Shown here: positions 41,568-55,385 of the stretch, piece by piece
Layout: every line of letters begins with the position of its first letter
Numbering within the stretch: position 1 is the stretch's first letter
DNA from: Dipylidium caninum
Lineage: Eukaryota > Platyhelminthes > Cestoda > Cyclophyllidea > Dipylidiidae
Reading direction: 5' to 3'
Length of the DNA: 64,000 bases
NCBI GenBank assembly: GCA_017562135.1
Contig: QEYB01001381.1
Coordinates: 264,249 to 328,248, forward strand
The notes under the pieces: generated by a model
The model's database searches: none
The model's input: the letters and a program-made list of their open reading frames with translations, nothing else
Told to the model about the DNA's origin: nothing
Made by a program: the position numbers and the translations under genes

Positions 41568-44500
41568 CCTCGTGATCACTCTTACGCCTGAGCCAGAGCT
41601 CCTCCGCCACATAGGCACGAAAGCTCAGGAGTAAGTCACCCGGGCGCATGCAGACGAGATGAGTTTGAACAATAATGCTTTAAGGAGATTCCCTTGGCGC
41701 GTCCTGCCGCTGACTGCAATTCGCGTTTTCTTGGGGTGATTGCAAGAACTGTGAACGTTCAGCAGGGAAAAGGAATCCCAAGAGTTTCACGAAACTGCTT
41801 CACAATTGCCTTGCAACATCTTGTAAAACAACCCTGTTAAAATTGCGTTTCTCTTTGTCTTCTTTTACTGCCTCACCGCGCCTACGCTGAAGTTTTTACA
41901 CAGTCACCAACTTGTTCCTCCTTCAGAAATAAACAAAGACTCCAGTTGAAAAATTATGGATTCCGTTACGCTTATTCTAAGATGTCTGCATACCATTTTG
42001 TTTAAATGATGTAAATCGGTGGAACTCAACTGTCAACATTTGCGATGAGAGTGGATTATCAACAACTACAAACCAAAGAACCACTAATAACGGAAATAAT
42101 TTGTCAGAAATTTTTGAATTTGTACGGAAGTGCGATATTACCCATCTCCTCAAGGGCTATTATTTCCACCCTTTCAACTGTTTTATTCCAAAAAAAGAGT
42201 GAAAATTGTCATCTTCAACGACAGCCAGCTGGAGAACTTCGGAGACCGTGAAAGAATAACGGGACTCGGACATACCCTTTTTCCTTGTCCGTTGTCCATT
42301 GGCAGCCATTGCTGTTACTTGTGAAGGTTTAAGGATGCCAAAATTTGACATTCGCTCAGATGAAGGGCGTGGCAACATCAACTACTGGGCGTAGCAGTTG
42401 ATGCGGAACACCAAGGGTTACAAAAGACTTTTAGCATGTGCTCCGATCTCGGGGCTAATCAGCCATGTCATCGTCTCCACATGTCAATCCAGGCTGGTAA
42501 ACAATAAGTGCTGTTAGAAGTTGGGAGGCAATTTGACTGTCAAACATGTGATAAATTTTACTCTCCTTCGTAGTTTTCACATCCATTTTTAGTGAGGTCG
42601 GCGAAGAGGATTGAGTGATGAACGCCGACACGTTAACTCTACGCTGAAGATACAAGGCTACCAGCCTAACAGTCTAGCAGTTCGCCCCTGGTCTGCCCTG
42701 AGAAAGATGAAGTCGTCAGTGAACGATGCCGAGGCCGAGCAGAAATGCACCTCAAAGCATTGAATGGACGTAAAAGTTTTACGAGTTTTTATTGGAGGAG
42801 GGTTCTTTGAATCACCAGGAGCAAGCGGAGAATAATTTTGAATGAAATAACATGTAGACTCAATTAATAAATCCTTGCAGCGAAAATAGGTTAATGCGGT
42901 GGTTCTATGAGTTGATTAGGGGAAGTGCGTTTAGCTCGGATACCAACGCTATTTAGTTCTCTTCCACTGTCTCCCTAACACGTAGTTGGACTGTTAACCA
43001 ACAGAACAAGAGACTGTTTCATTTCCACATTAGTCGCCTCAGGCGTGTTCGCACACAATTAGGAGAACTGGGCAAATTTCCCAAGTAATGCCTCCGGGGT
43101 GAAATAAATAAATAATCATGGTGGAATTTTAATGTCTTGGTGTGTTCATGCCCACCAAGTCCCTTTAATTTGTGACCACGGAATTCTCTTCCCGAAAACA
43201 CAGACTTTTCCAGTATATGTGTATGCCTGGATAATCAAAAAGCCTTAAGCGCAGTTACTTTAACCTGGGCAGAAGATTTTCCTACTTGGGCAGATGCGAC
43301 GCGTTAGAATCCGCTCTCTCTATGTACACTTGATTGCTTACTGTTAACACTGTGAAATAAATAGATTCCCACGAAATTTTACGATATGACATTCTATAAA
43401 GAATGGATTCAGGAGGCTCCGGTGAAGGATCATGCTACTAGCCGAACTGCAGAAACTCCCTTGTACCGTCCGGAGAAGATAACTCGGGAAATGTTCTAGA
43501 ATTAAAACGACGATTCATTCTGTGATATTCCACTAATTTGGGTTCCAGCACGGAATGGGACGACTCCTTCCCCCTACCATTGAAAAACTTTGAAGACCTA
43601 CGATCGCGTTACTGCTAACTTGAAGTTTCTTTACATATTTCGAGCAGCTTCTGTTACAAGTTATTTAGTTTTGTGTTGGGATTTATGAATGTGAGTGGCG
43701 ACTAATCCTCTGCCCAACGTCACCATCGCTTAAAATTAAAAACATAATGTGCGCGAAGGGTGTGGTAATAAAATCACTTTCCTTATCAAAGAAAAAACGA
43801 TTGTTTTGTTGCCTGCCTATTTTATTAGGTCCCAATTATTCCTAACGACCAGGCTAGACAAGACTTGCGTGTATCGCCCCGCATTATCTCCGCCGACTGT
43901 GCGCTCCGCTAATTCCCTAATAGCCTGCAACGGCGCGACAATCGAGACACCATTGGGGAAATTCTGAACGAAACACCGACATTGTCACCGGTAAATACTG
44001 CGATGTGCTCCAAGCACAATTGGGCTGTTGTGTGGCAAATAACATCCGGGAGTCAGGCAAAATGCCCAAGTCCCGCGGGCTTTTTTGCGTCCACAACTGT
44101 GATCGCACTTTAACGAGCAATTAACTGGAGAATGTGAATGCTTTCCGTCCTGACGTCGTGACGGAGGACTTCATAATCCCCCACTTGTTGTCTCCGTCGG
44201 TTTTCATTCATGTAGATAACGGCGAACAGGTTGACACGCACACCCACCAGGGAAGAGCGTTTGACATAAGTGTGGCGAAGATCTCCAACCACCGTGGGCG
44301 ATTTCGACTCAGCTCCCATTTTACAATTGCTTGATCAGACACTTGTGGAGGGAAAAGATTCCTCTGGCCCGGTTGTTAAAGGTAACTCGACTTCGCAGCG
44401 GTCATTTGTTATTTTAGTGGGTTTCGTGATTTCACTTTTCCTTACCCCATTCCAAAAGTGAAGTTGTTAATTGGCTTTCATATATCCAACATTCCACTGA

Positions 44501-47487
44501 TGCACGTTGTACGACAGTTTTATAAACTTCTCCTTTGTTGCTCCTCTTTATTATTTCAAATAGTTCTGCAATCCATGCTTGATGGTTGTTAAACAGTTGT
44601 TATTATCACAAATTCACAGACCTAAAAAGCTCGAAATATTTAACTGCACTTGTTGAATTTGGAAGTCTGCGGAGGAGCGCGTCTGCGGCAGTGGACCCCA
44701 GGAGAGGCGGGGTGTGGGCTGACGCGAGAGCCCAGGAACTCCTCTTCGTTGGAGGCAGAATGGCGGCTGAAATGACCTGACATCAATGGGATAACGCCGG
44801 TACGACATTGCCTGACCATGTAACTCCCGGCTCGGTTCACTCCTATCAGATGGGTGTAGAATACACGAACTTATCCATTGCCAACAACCACTACAGAGGA
44901 TCAAAATGACTTTGAGGTGTGCATTTAGACAAACTCCGCCGTGGGAGGGTATCGTAGTGTGAAGGAGTTCTTGATCAAGCCTTCCTAATGACCTCACATG
45001 ACGGTAAATTGAAGAGTTCTTCAGGGGGGAGAGAATTATGAAACTAATATCATTTGATGGAAAGACTGAAAGCGAATGCATCGATGAAGAGGAAGGTGTT
45101 CATGGCGACTCTCCCACCTTCGACATTCACATTGTTAGCGGCGTTGATGGATTGCGCATTATTAATCCCACCACCATTTGCACAGCTCTCACAAAGTGGC
45201 CATAGTTACGGTTTTTTACCAAACAGCACACCCGTCTGCTTCCAGCAGACCAGTTAAATTCAACTGATAGCAACAATAAGCGTATAGGCTCTTTTTTCGA
45301 GATGTGGGATGGTAGGTTTTTAGGACAATGGGGTTTAAAACCGTGTGTTCAGAATAGGCATCCCAAATAATCTTAATAACAAGTGAAAATGTTTTCGCGA
45401 ACGAAACCTCCTGACAGGATAGAATGATACGTCCATTAGGGAAGGTGGTGGGGTTTACCTTATTGCATGCCCCGCCTAACCACAACAATTTTAGACACTA
45501 CTACTTAAGTCGCATTTCAGCGAATTAAAGGCTCGAAATGTTAGTATTTGGACGTTGAATTAATCCACCTTATAAAACATGCAACTTTTTTAGGTTTTCA
45601 AGTTGCAGTAGACATTGCTTTGTTTAGAACAAGAGTCTAAGAGAGCATGTTTCACTACAGGTAATGAAACTGAGAGGTTGCTGCAGAGTTTTACAACACA
45701 TTTTGAAATATACGAGGTTATGAAAGAGTCGGGACGTGATTAAAGTAAAATATCTTGTTACAACATATATGAAAATGATATATTTGCTGCGTTTGACAGA
45801 CAAGGATGCGTAATAAGCATTCCTCCTCGCACAAAATATTGACAATCGTAATTTGAAGAGATCTAAAATGAGATTCGGTGCATTTTGTACCATTAAATAA
45901 GCTCATAAATTTCTTTAATTGCCTCAAATTTCGTTGGTGCGAGGAAAACACGCTTACTATAAAGGGTTAGGCTGTTGCTTATTCCTCAAGTCTTAACGTG
46001 CCGACCCTGCGTGGAATAAAATTTATTAATTACGCAGTGAGAGGTAAGTTGCCGGAGGCGTGGCCGGAAGGCCACACCGCCAAAACGGAAGCCAAACCAC
46101 GGAGACGGACGAGTCTGCATAGTTAAATAGACAACTAATAGCAGCTATAAAATCGCCCCAATTTCGTCACTCCTTTTGCTCACAAAATACTTCCCCGTTT
46201 AAATGGAAGATCCTCGCCATTCCAACAGCTTCCTCAAAAGAGTGACATGACATTGTCTCGATAGAGTCCCTTATTTGCACGGTCAAAGATTTTGGAAGTT
46301 AATTGTGGTTTTTTGGCAGCTGTTAAGAATTATAACCGGGACTTTTCAGTTAACGTCCTATTTTTATTCTAAAATTCACGAACTAACCATGACTTAGGGT
46401 TATTTGTGCGCTTATTCTGCACTTTTCAACGTGGTGGACACTGTCGACTATTTGCCATTGCAATGCTGAAAGCTGAGAGATTGTTATTGTTCCCCATCAG
46501 CGGTGCTCCTTCTCTCTGCGCCCTCCTGAAAAACTAATTAACCGATGAAATATTGTTGGGAGGGAAGACCCTAACAATGCGAGTCATCTACTAACATGTT
46601 AGAGATTGACAATAGGAATGAATGGCCAATACAGCGTTGTCATGGTAGTCTGCGAAGCTGAGCGAATAGTAAGTGGCCCAAATTCCTCAAGGCCCTTTTC
46701 AACCGCCACGATTTGAAAGCCACCCGATAGCGGTACAATCCACGCCTCTGGTGGTATTTCCCTCGAGTACCTGACGTACTCTTGGGAGAAGAGCGCAATT
46801 TCCTCAGCTTACGTCCCAATTTTTCTTGTCCCATTTAATATTTTTATTAGTCCTCAAAAATGGGATCTTCTTGTGTGTTTGTTCCTGCCATCTGGTGTCT
46901 GTTTGGCGGGTAAAAAACGAAGCCTCTGATCCCTTTGAGATACCGACGAAAACGGTTGAAAAAAGTTTCTTTCTACTCCTGAAATCTGTCCTTGACACAC
47001 AGGTGATTGCTCTGGCTACCACGTTTGAGTTGAAAAGTGTAATATCCTCCTCGATGTCGTTGAAATAAGCGGGAACACAACTTAGGAGTTGGTTTGGAAG
47101 TTACTCCTTTTTGCAATTTTCATTTGATGAAGCTGCAAAAAACGCTCCACAATTTGGTGAAAACGATGCGGTCATCTTGAAGCGAAGCGAGAAATAATCA
47201 CATCAACCAGTAGCCATTTTGCCCCAGAAACTCAGGATAAACGATTGCTAATGCTTGCTTTGAGGCAGACTTGTAAGTAAATGGCCCAAAAACACAAGGG
47301 CTGAGGTGGAATGAATTTGCGCAAAATGGAAGTACGTAGAAGCAAGGCGGTAGCATCGGCATTGTGTGCATTGTGTCCGCGGTTTGATGTTGGTGAGTCA
47401 GGGTGAAGGATCACCCGGCACACCGCGGAGACATGTTTTGTTCAAATTTTGCTGTAAAGTTGCGCTACTTTTCTTCCGGCCCATTTC

Positions 47488-47640
47488 CGTCCCCGTCTCC
47501 GTCTCCGTCTCCGTCCCCGTCCCCGTCCCCCCCCCCCGCCTGTCCCGTCCCCTGTCCCTGTCCTCCGTCCGACCCGCCCCGCCCCGCCCCGCCAGGCCCC
47601 GCCCAGTCCAGCCCCGGCCAAAACCCCTCACCACGCTTCA
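47488..47640. repeat. C-rich tract with CCGTCT/CCGTCC hexamers and GCCCC repeats
   Basis: The tract begins with tandem CCGTCT/CCGTCC units, passes through a run of ten C, then CCTGTCC and CCGCC pentamer-like units. The minus strand is a long G-rich sequence with many GGGG runs, which could form quadruplexes and behaves like GC boxes. The Pro/Arg-rich open frames across it (for example plus 47,366-47,695) are translations of the repeat, not a gene. Confidence 0.8.
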
Positions 47641-50600
47641 CCTCGCCTGCCACGTTGCATCTCAAAAAATTTGGCGTATTTTGTCAATGTTTTGACAGAA
47701 CAAACGCATTAGTACAACAGCTGCCCCGCGCAAATGCGAAGTGCGTGTAGCCTTAAAATCGTTTTGTGTGGGGCAAAATTCAATCCGAATTGGCTAAATT
47801 CCTATGCTCCCGACAGAACGCCATTGCCTGGAAATAAATCCTTTCCTCTACCACGTATTCCGTGCATCCATTGTAGCCCCCTTTGGGCGAAAGGAGAAAT
47901 TTCCCCTGGTAATTCGCCTCCACACAAAATGTTGCACGCTTAGGGACGCGAAAACGCCTCCACCTAATCACTTAATTTCATTGCGTACACGCAAGCAAAA
48001 GATTTTTTGTGTACCACTATTCTACTTATCATACTAGAAGATAAGCCCTAATCACAGTGTTGAGACAAGCGGTTCGCTCTCCCAATCTCGGAACTTTATT
48101 TCACTTTCATCTATTCCAGTTAACAGGTGAGTGTCCCAGTCCTCCATAATATCTCAATACTTCGTATCCGCGACAGTCTCGGCAACTGTTGCCATGGTCT
48201 GGAAGCAACACTACTCAGACGACCAAATCAGACTTATTTATCACCTCAGTTAGTCACGTTGGCCACTGCCACCCGGGCTGTGTCCGGTTCCACCCCCATT
48301 TCATGATAATTCGTACCACAGACTAGGCGACTTTCGTCCTTTTTGTCCGCCAAAGAGCCCATTCAGTGGACCTGGTCCGCTGGTCTACTCTACCGGGAGT
48401 AAAAGATGCACAAAGACAAATACAGTATAGAAAAAACCTTTTCGTAATCCTCTTCTCAGTGCTTTCCTATGGCCAAAAATTTCCTTTGAAATTAATGGGA
48501 AAGTGAGATGAGAGAGGATTTCAAACCGCAGCGTTTTCCTCACTTCCTTACGTTATTCCCAGTGGACAAATAAAACTTGACAATATCTCAGCATCCTCCT
48601 AAACCAAGAGCAGGGTGCAAAGCGTTGTCTTCCCCCTCCTCGAATGGAAGAGGGCGTGTTCGCCTTCATCCGCATTCCAACAATCGTGGAAGGAGGTGGA
48701 ATACGACTGAGGATGTGCATTCTCCTTCGAGTTCGAGGCTCTGACATATCTTCCAACATGACCAAATTAAATCACTTGGCGTCCATGTTTGGCAGGGCAT
48801 TCAAGAGGCGCGGGCGCCTAACCTGAGGAGGGAATGCGCAGGGAGGACAGAAGTGAAATATATCCATTCGGGGCAGAATAATTTTGGATTTCTAGTCCAT
48901 GGGTAATTTATGGGAACGGTAATTTAGCAACTGTTGCCTTTCATTGTAGTTACCATCTTAAAATTTGTTTTGAAATTTCGGTTATTCTTTTTACTTAGTT
49001 GTACCAAACAGAGGTAGATTTGGTGAATTTTTTTAAAAGCATCTACTTTTGGATTAAAGCTTATGAAAGCTAGTGTTGACGAGAACTCGAATACTTTTCG
49101 CATAAAATTTCTTAAAAAGTTGGGTAAAGGATTCGATTGACAACCTTTTACCTACAGATTATTCTAAATCTGCCTTTTATAGCCAGAATGAACGCCTTTA
49201 TGCGCCTCGAAGGTACTTCTTCACTAGGTTAGGTCGAATTATTCATCTGCTTCCATTTAATAACAAGGTTTTGTAATACTCGACGCTTTAGAAGCAACCT
49301 CAAAGCCAATTCTGCCAGCCGTAAATGGGAGCACGAGTCGGAGTAAAGGATGATCACGCCAATTCGCTGGTCTCCGTGGTAACATCGAAAATAGCCACAG
49401 GAGTCCCGGGTGGTCTCCGCTGCCTACCAACTCAGAGTCTGGTGGACTTCATTGACGCTCAGCCAAAGGTGCTCTGGCCAGACGCTCTTGGCTTACATTC
49501 AGGGCGTCATAGGAGTCGTGTGCGAGTAGAAATGTGCCTCCGTAGAAGAAGTTTACGGGGCCAGTGGGGCTCACTCGTGGGCTTTGTGCTCCATTCTCGC
49601 CTTCGCAGAACAGCTTCAATGAAATGCATGCGATTTGAGCTAAAATCCTTCAAGAACCTTTTGTGAAGAAACCTGCGCTATTCAAGCCCTTCCCCGATTT
49701 GCATCTTACAAGTTTAGAGCGATGAAAAAGCACACCTGAAGTAGGGTCACTTGTCAACAACGAAGAGAATAGTTTGACCTTTTATAGGAAATGTTGGTGG
49801 AAAAGGGGGAAATGAGGTAGCACAACTTCAAGTTGTGCCTTCATCCTAAAGTTCACGCCACTAAGACCTAAAGTCACAGCTACCCCTAATTGAATTCAAC
49901 CGAATTCTCTTCCAAATTAAACAAGACATTGACAAACTACTAAATTTGGCGGTTTGGAAAATTTAAGTAAACAACCTGTTCATTCCCTTCGAACATATAA
50001 TTTATTGTTAAAATGGTGTAAAAAGGATGATTTTACCAAAAAACAGGGGATTTCATGGAGAAAATAAACTCCACCACCGGATAACTATGCTAAAAGATCG
50101 TAATTAGCCGCCACTCAGCCTGGAGGTTTGAACGACGATTTCTGCACGGCAGAAGGAAAGAGTTTTGCTGCCTGATACCTAAATTTACCAGCATTTCCGG
50201 CAGAAGTGAAGCGGGGATGAAGGCAACATGGAAAACAGGCGCAACACGCAAGGCCTTCCGACCCTTGGCAGAAATTAGATGGAAGCAAATTTGTGTTTCC
50301 CTCTGCCACGCACCCACCCTGTCACCTCTTGAAGAAGGTGACAGCCGACAAGGTGGGCATGACTAATGACACCGTGACAAGTGATAACAACAGGACAGCA
50401 AGTGAGTCAGCGGTATTGTCTGGCTTCACCATGTTGCGTGCACTTAAGACGACACCTAAGTGATTTAACCGAGGAGGACTTGGAATTCATTGCTTTAAAT
50501 TACTTCCTCGGCTAAAAATGTCAGTTAGTGCAGGGGAAAGGGCTGAGATTAGCCCTGCGTTCAGCCGAGGTCACTTCCGCCTATACGAATTGACCTCGGA

Positions 50601-52689
50601 GGATCTCACACGGTACAACACATGAATGCCAAATGCTGTCCCACTTCGTGTCTGTCAACTTAAACACAACCGCTATATCGCTGGCGGAGCAGCAATTAAT
50701 CTTCTCGAAAAGCCAGTTTCAGTTCGTGAATGTGCCCTCCGCCTCTTTAGGATTTTTTGAACTACCAGAAACCTTCTTCTGCTTGCCTTAGTAATTGAGG
50801 CAGAGGAATTTTATTCGTCTAAATTGCGATAAATGTTTTAAGTACTCAACAGGTAGAGTTAGGGTTTTTCTCTGATGGGAGAATTCAACAACAACTCTGA
50901 CATTCGACGAAGTCTGTGAAAGGCTGTTGACACACAATGCCTAGCCTAGGTGACCTCATGCGTGCGAGAACTGTGAAAAGATTGCTGAAAATCTGTACTT
51001 TTGGTGTCCGAGGACTCCTAATGAGTTGGGAATTTTTTAGCCCATCAGAGGTTTGATTTGATTGTCATGCGGAAGCATACTTCAAACCGAATGGTTGGGA
51101 TGCCCTGACGCAATCATCTCTGTTTCTCCCATAACCACGTGAAAGCATTACAGCTAAACTGATCACTTGGATGTATTTTAGAAAAGCACAAGCGTTCTGA
51201 CACTTAAACGGAATATAATTTGCATACTTCTGCTACAGTCGAGGGCAAAGCGTTTGACTAAATTTTTTCCTTTTAAAGACTAATTTGGCGAACAATTGGC
51301 TCCGACACGTACCAGACTGCTGGTTGACTTGTCGGCGTCTGAAATGAACAGCACCCACTCTCGTTACATAGTTCGGAGGCACTTTGAGTTGTCCGCTTTC
51401 TGAAGGGAAGTGCATGCCGAAATTCCCCTTGATGTAGTCAGAGAGAGGATGAATTGAATGGAAGGGGACAGGAAGCCAGTGAACTAAGTACAATCTCCAG
51501 AATTTATTTCAAAGTAAGATGAAGATATAAATGAAATAGGAAGCCTTTTCCATCGGTAATAACAGTTCATACACATAAATTCATTTCAGACAAACTTGAT
51601 AGAAAAAATTATCATTTAGGAGGGTACAGGAGTTGTTCACTTCTTGATCAAAGCGCTCATGCGTTTTTCATAACAGGCAAGGCGAAGTCGAGCAATCTCA
51701 TACCCAACCAACGTGACATAGTTGACACTTTCTGACCATTTCACGAGCGATCTCACTTCTTCTGTTCGTCACAGCGAAGTAAGTGATAGGAGACGATAAC
51801 TTGGGAAGGAGACTGAGGCAGAGTTGTGAGACCTACGCTTTCACAGGCGAGTGGTTTGGTAGGCAGCTCTGATTTCGAATGCCAAAAAGGCAAGTAGTCA
51901 TAAGAGTTTTCAACTCATCACTCGATTCCTCTTGCTAACTGCATGGAAATTTTCACCCACATTATATGCCAAAAACCTATTCAACTTGGTTCTGTATGAG
52001 AAGCATTTCTTAAGGCGCGAAACAGTTTGAAGTAATGAGCGGAAGTGACATTTTGGAGCAGATATTGTTGTGGTGGAGAACAGGCAGTTGCAAGGACTTC
52101 AACTACCTAAAAAGTTTTAACAAAACTGTAAACAATCGGTCCTCAGTTTAGCACTTTGGGGAACAGATTTCACTCAATAAATCTAATGTTTAAAGGAAAA
52201 AAAGGTAAGTCGGAAGCCGATTTCTTCGAAGGCCACAAAGAAATCAGAGAAATTTGAGCTTGGAAAGTATGACGCGAATCAAAAGTTCCGCAATTTGCAA
52301 TAAATGTTTGGCGATGCCTATGTACGAAATTAATTTAGCGGAAAAAATTGATGAGGGAAAATGGAGTAATAAAGACGGGAAAAGTGAGGTTACGCATCGG
52401 CAAACTGGAAAAATGTACCGAGGGCATAACTCGAATGAGTCGATCAAAAAGTGAGAAACAGGATGATTCATTTTCGAGGGAAATGGGGACAAAATTGCAG
52501 CGCAGGCAGGAATTAATCGGGACAGATGGAGATGAGAGGGTAGCCAGAGGAACCAAAATATCCACAAAATAAAGTAGCCCAACAAGTAACGTAAATGGAA
52601 GGAGGATTATCACTCAGGCGATGTTCTCGTGTTAACGTGCAGTACTAGACGTAACAGCATTAATAACCACTAGAATATCACACCTACTC
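47641..52689. other. Gene-poor region, nothing supportable
   Basis: Open frames reach 113 codons (plus 49,325-49,666; minus 52,244-52,585). None shows a domain or a splice-consistent extension, and no clear repeat was noticed. It ends at the outer edge of the left inverted-repeat arm. Confidence 0.45.
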
Positions 52690-55385
52690 CACCAAAAAAG
52701 GTTCCGTTTTGGGGACATTCGGGCAGTGTCTGCACCCTCTCCAACCACTCCACTCCACATCACACCTCAAACCACATCCAAATTCTGCCAATGACCACCC
52801 AACGGTGGAAGCGTCACGCCTCTCCTCTGTCACCAAGCCACTCCTCTCAACTGCCCTGCTCCCACACTCGCCTGAACACCCACAGGCATTTGACTCCCCA
52901 CCTTGACACACCAGCCCTACTGACCATCTCGACAACAGTCCGTCGTCAGTCCACTTCTCACACACACACACCACACAGCACACAGCACACACCTAACATC
53001 TACCACCTCCTACCATCCAACGTCCACAATGCCCCATCTACCCAACATCCACATTCACTCTGTCGCCACATCCCATGACACCTTCACACACGCCATTGCC
53101 AACTCTCCACGCACCCGTATTCCACGCCAGCGTCAGCGCCACTGCAGGTGAGTGGAGAGTACAGCGCAACGAATGGTATCAAGGGGTGGAGGTGAAGCGC
53201 CGGTCACCACTAAGATGAAACACTCATTGAGATGGGAAGGTGGCGAAGAAAGTGAGGAGTGGGAGTGGGAGTGGGAGTGGAAGAGGGAGAGGCAGAGGCA
53301 GAGGCAGAGGCAGAAGGAGAAAAAGGAGAAGAAGAAGTTCTCGACAAATAACGTAGTCCAAATGCCTCGTCTGTCACAAATGGGTGTTACTGAGTCCCCA
53401 CTGGAGTTCATCTCTGCCACAAGGTGTGTGTCAACAATTCAGCGACGCCTCTCAATCGGACAAGGAATGTGAGAATTTGTCCTCTCTCGCTGATGCAGCC
53501 ATTTTTCGTCCGTGTTAACCGCGGCAACCATTGCCAACGTCCTCAGATCTCCCACTCCAACTTCATGCCAGAAAAAACACCAATCAAATGGGATAAAACA
53601 GCGTTTCCGCCGCAAACTCTCCCACAAAAACATCTCACACTTTAACTCCAACTCCAACTCCAACCTCAGCTGCCAGTCGCAGTCGCACTCTCACGCTCAC
53701 GCTCACAACTCCCACTCACAAGCCCCACCTACTAGCCTCCAGCCACAAAGCCGACTCCCACTTCAACAACCAACGCCACCACCACCACCACCACCACCAC
53801 CACTTACCCTAGTGCCAATGTCGACCTCGACCTCGACCTCGACCTAGACGACGACGTCGACGACGACGACGACGACAACGATAACGATGCCAACGTCAGA
53901 ATTCTCTTGCTGTTATGACGAATTCAATCACCACACACTACACACCTAACACCTAACACCGATACGCTACCAAGCCTCGAATCTAGTCTTAAACACTGCC
54001 TCTACTTCTGCATCAACTCCTGCTCCTGCTCCTGCCCCTGCCTGCCCCTGCTCCTGCTCCAGCGCCAACTCCAACTCCAACTCAACAACCACCCCACCCC
54101 CAACCCCACCTTTTTAACACACTGTTCCCTCCTCTCAACTCCCAACACTCTACTCTCCTCCCCTACCTCCATTTATCCCTCCCTCCCTCCCTTCCTGCCT
54201 CCCTCCTTGCCTCCCTACCCTCACTTCCTCACTCACTCACTCACTGCTCATTCCTCCTCCTCCTCCTCCTCCTCCTCCTCCCCCTCCCCTCCCCCACCTC
54301 CTCCTTCACCTACTCCCTCTCCTCCTCCCCCCACTTGACGACATCTTCAATACCGCCAGTGCCCACCTTCGTCTCCCCATTTATTATCTGACAAACTACC
54401 TTCGCTCACACTCACGACCATTGAGGCCTCCTTCACCAGCTACCTCAACTCTCTCCCGACTCGGGGCCCCTGTGAGGAGTGAGCTCTCTCGCCGACAAGT
54501 GCAAGTCTCCTCGAACAGGCGAATGCCCACCATTTAGAGGCTTGACCAATTGTGCATGGAGATGACAACTCCAGTGTGTGAGGTGCTAGTGGAGTGGGGG
54601 AGACAACGGGCGAATGAGTGAATGTGTGGAGAGGTGGAGAATCGCTGAAATGGTTGTGGTCATTCGCCTCGTTTACAAGGCAAAGTGACAACTGCAGGAA
54701 GAGGGAAGATGAAGAAGAAGAAGAAGAAGAAGAAGAAGAAGGAGTAGGAGGAGGAGGAGGAGGAGGAGGAGGAGGAGGAAGCGAACTCATGACTGCCTGT
54801 TTGGGGGGTGGAGGAGGAAGTGGGCTCCCTCACACCTGGACGATCAGGCAGGCAGACTGGCGGCAGACTGATCGGCATGTGGGCACGTGGACAAGTGGGG
54901 CGGGTGGGTGGGCAGATGGGGCGACGGGCAGACAAGCAGGCAGGCGGTCTTCTCAATGGCGCTTTCGCTTTGGTCGATGCTGTCCGCCTCCCAAATGATG
55001 CTCCTCACTGTGGTTATGCTTCCTTTGATGATGGTAGTGATGATGGTGTGGTGGTGATGGCGGGTGGTGGCGGGCGGTGGCGGTGGCGAGTCGTAGAGGT
55101 AGAGGTAGAGGTAGCGTTAGCGTTAGCGGTAGCGGTAGCGGTGACGCTGAGGAGGGCACGTCCCTCGTGTCACATTCACAACATGCCTCCCTAATTGGCT
55201 TTTTGCGCTCCCATCACGCCGAGGCGATAGCATCTCAAGTAGTCTGTGCCCATTCACCCGAGGAGATGGCGCAGCCCAACCAACAGTAGCAGCGTACCGG
55301 CGCCAGCACGAAAAGCGCCGGTCGGAGGAGTTGCTTCTGTGTTAGTGTTTCAGCCTGAATCCGTCTCGGAGTTTGTGGCTGCACG
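52690..55385 (+). repeat. Large inverted repeat, left arm (microsatellite patchwork)
   Basis: About 2.7 kb that reappears in reverse complement at 60,222-63,120. The outer edge begins CACCAAAAAA next to CCGTTTTGG; the inner edge fades out after CGGAGTTTGTGGCT. In order it contains GAGTGG and GGCAGA hexamers (53,250-53,330), AACTCC (53,643-53,665), CCA/ACC triplets (about 53,770-53,805), TCGACC and GAC runs (53,820-53,880), and CTGCTC/CTGCCC (54,015-54,062). These are followed by CCCT (54,175-54,205), CCT (about 54,250-54,285), GAA (54,710-54,740), GGA (54,745-54,780), GGCAGAC/GGGCA-like units (54,850-54,945) and GTAGAG/GGTAGC (55,095-55,140). Unique sequence lies between the blocks. Open frames across it are compositional artefacts. 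Confidence 0.9.

Larger units (their letters stand above)
35007..47487. other. Gene-poor region with scattered low-complexity patches
   Basis: No supportable gene. The longest frame (minus 44,614-45,081, 155 codons) has no recognisable feature. GC-rich patches at about 37,440-37,570 and 39,230-39,530 (with several GGGGCGGG-like boxes) could be promoters of unseen genes or repeat remnants. A plus frame ending SYMLEYDWVQVFNPMQRK at a GTAAAT donor (40,930) can be joined in phase to a frame after an acceptor at 41,385, but I recognise no family and give it little weight. Confidence 0.4.

Noticed and set aside
44614..45081. 155-codon minus-strand ORF
   Set aside because: Longest open frame in the gene desert, but no domain, no splice-consistent extension and composition unlike the real exons. 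One such ORF is expected by chance in this much sequence.
47366..47750. Pro- and Arg-rich ORFs of 109 and 115 codons across the C-rich tract
   Set aside because: All frames on both strands are open because the repeat lacks stop codons; no evidence of coding.
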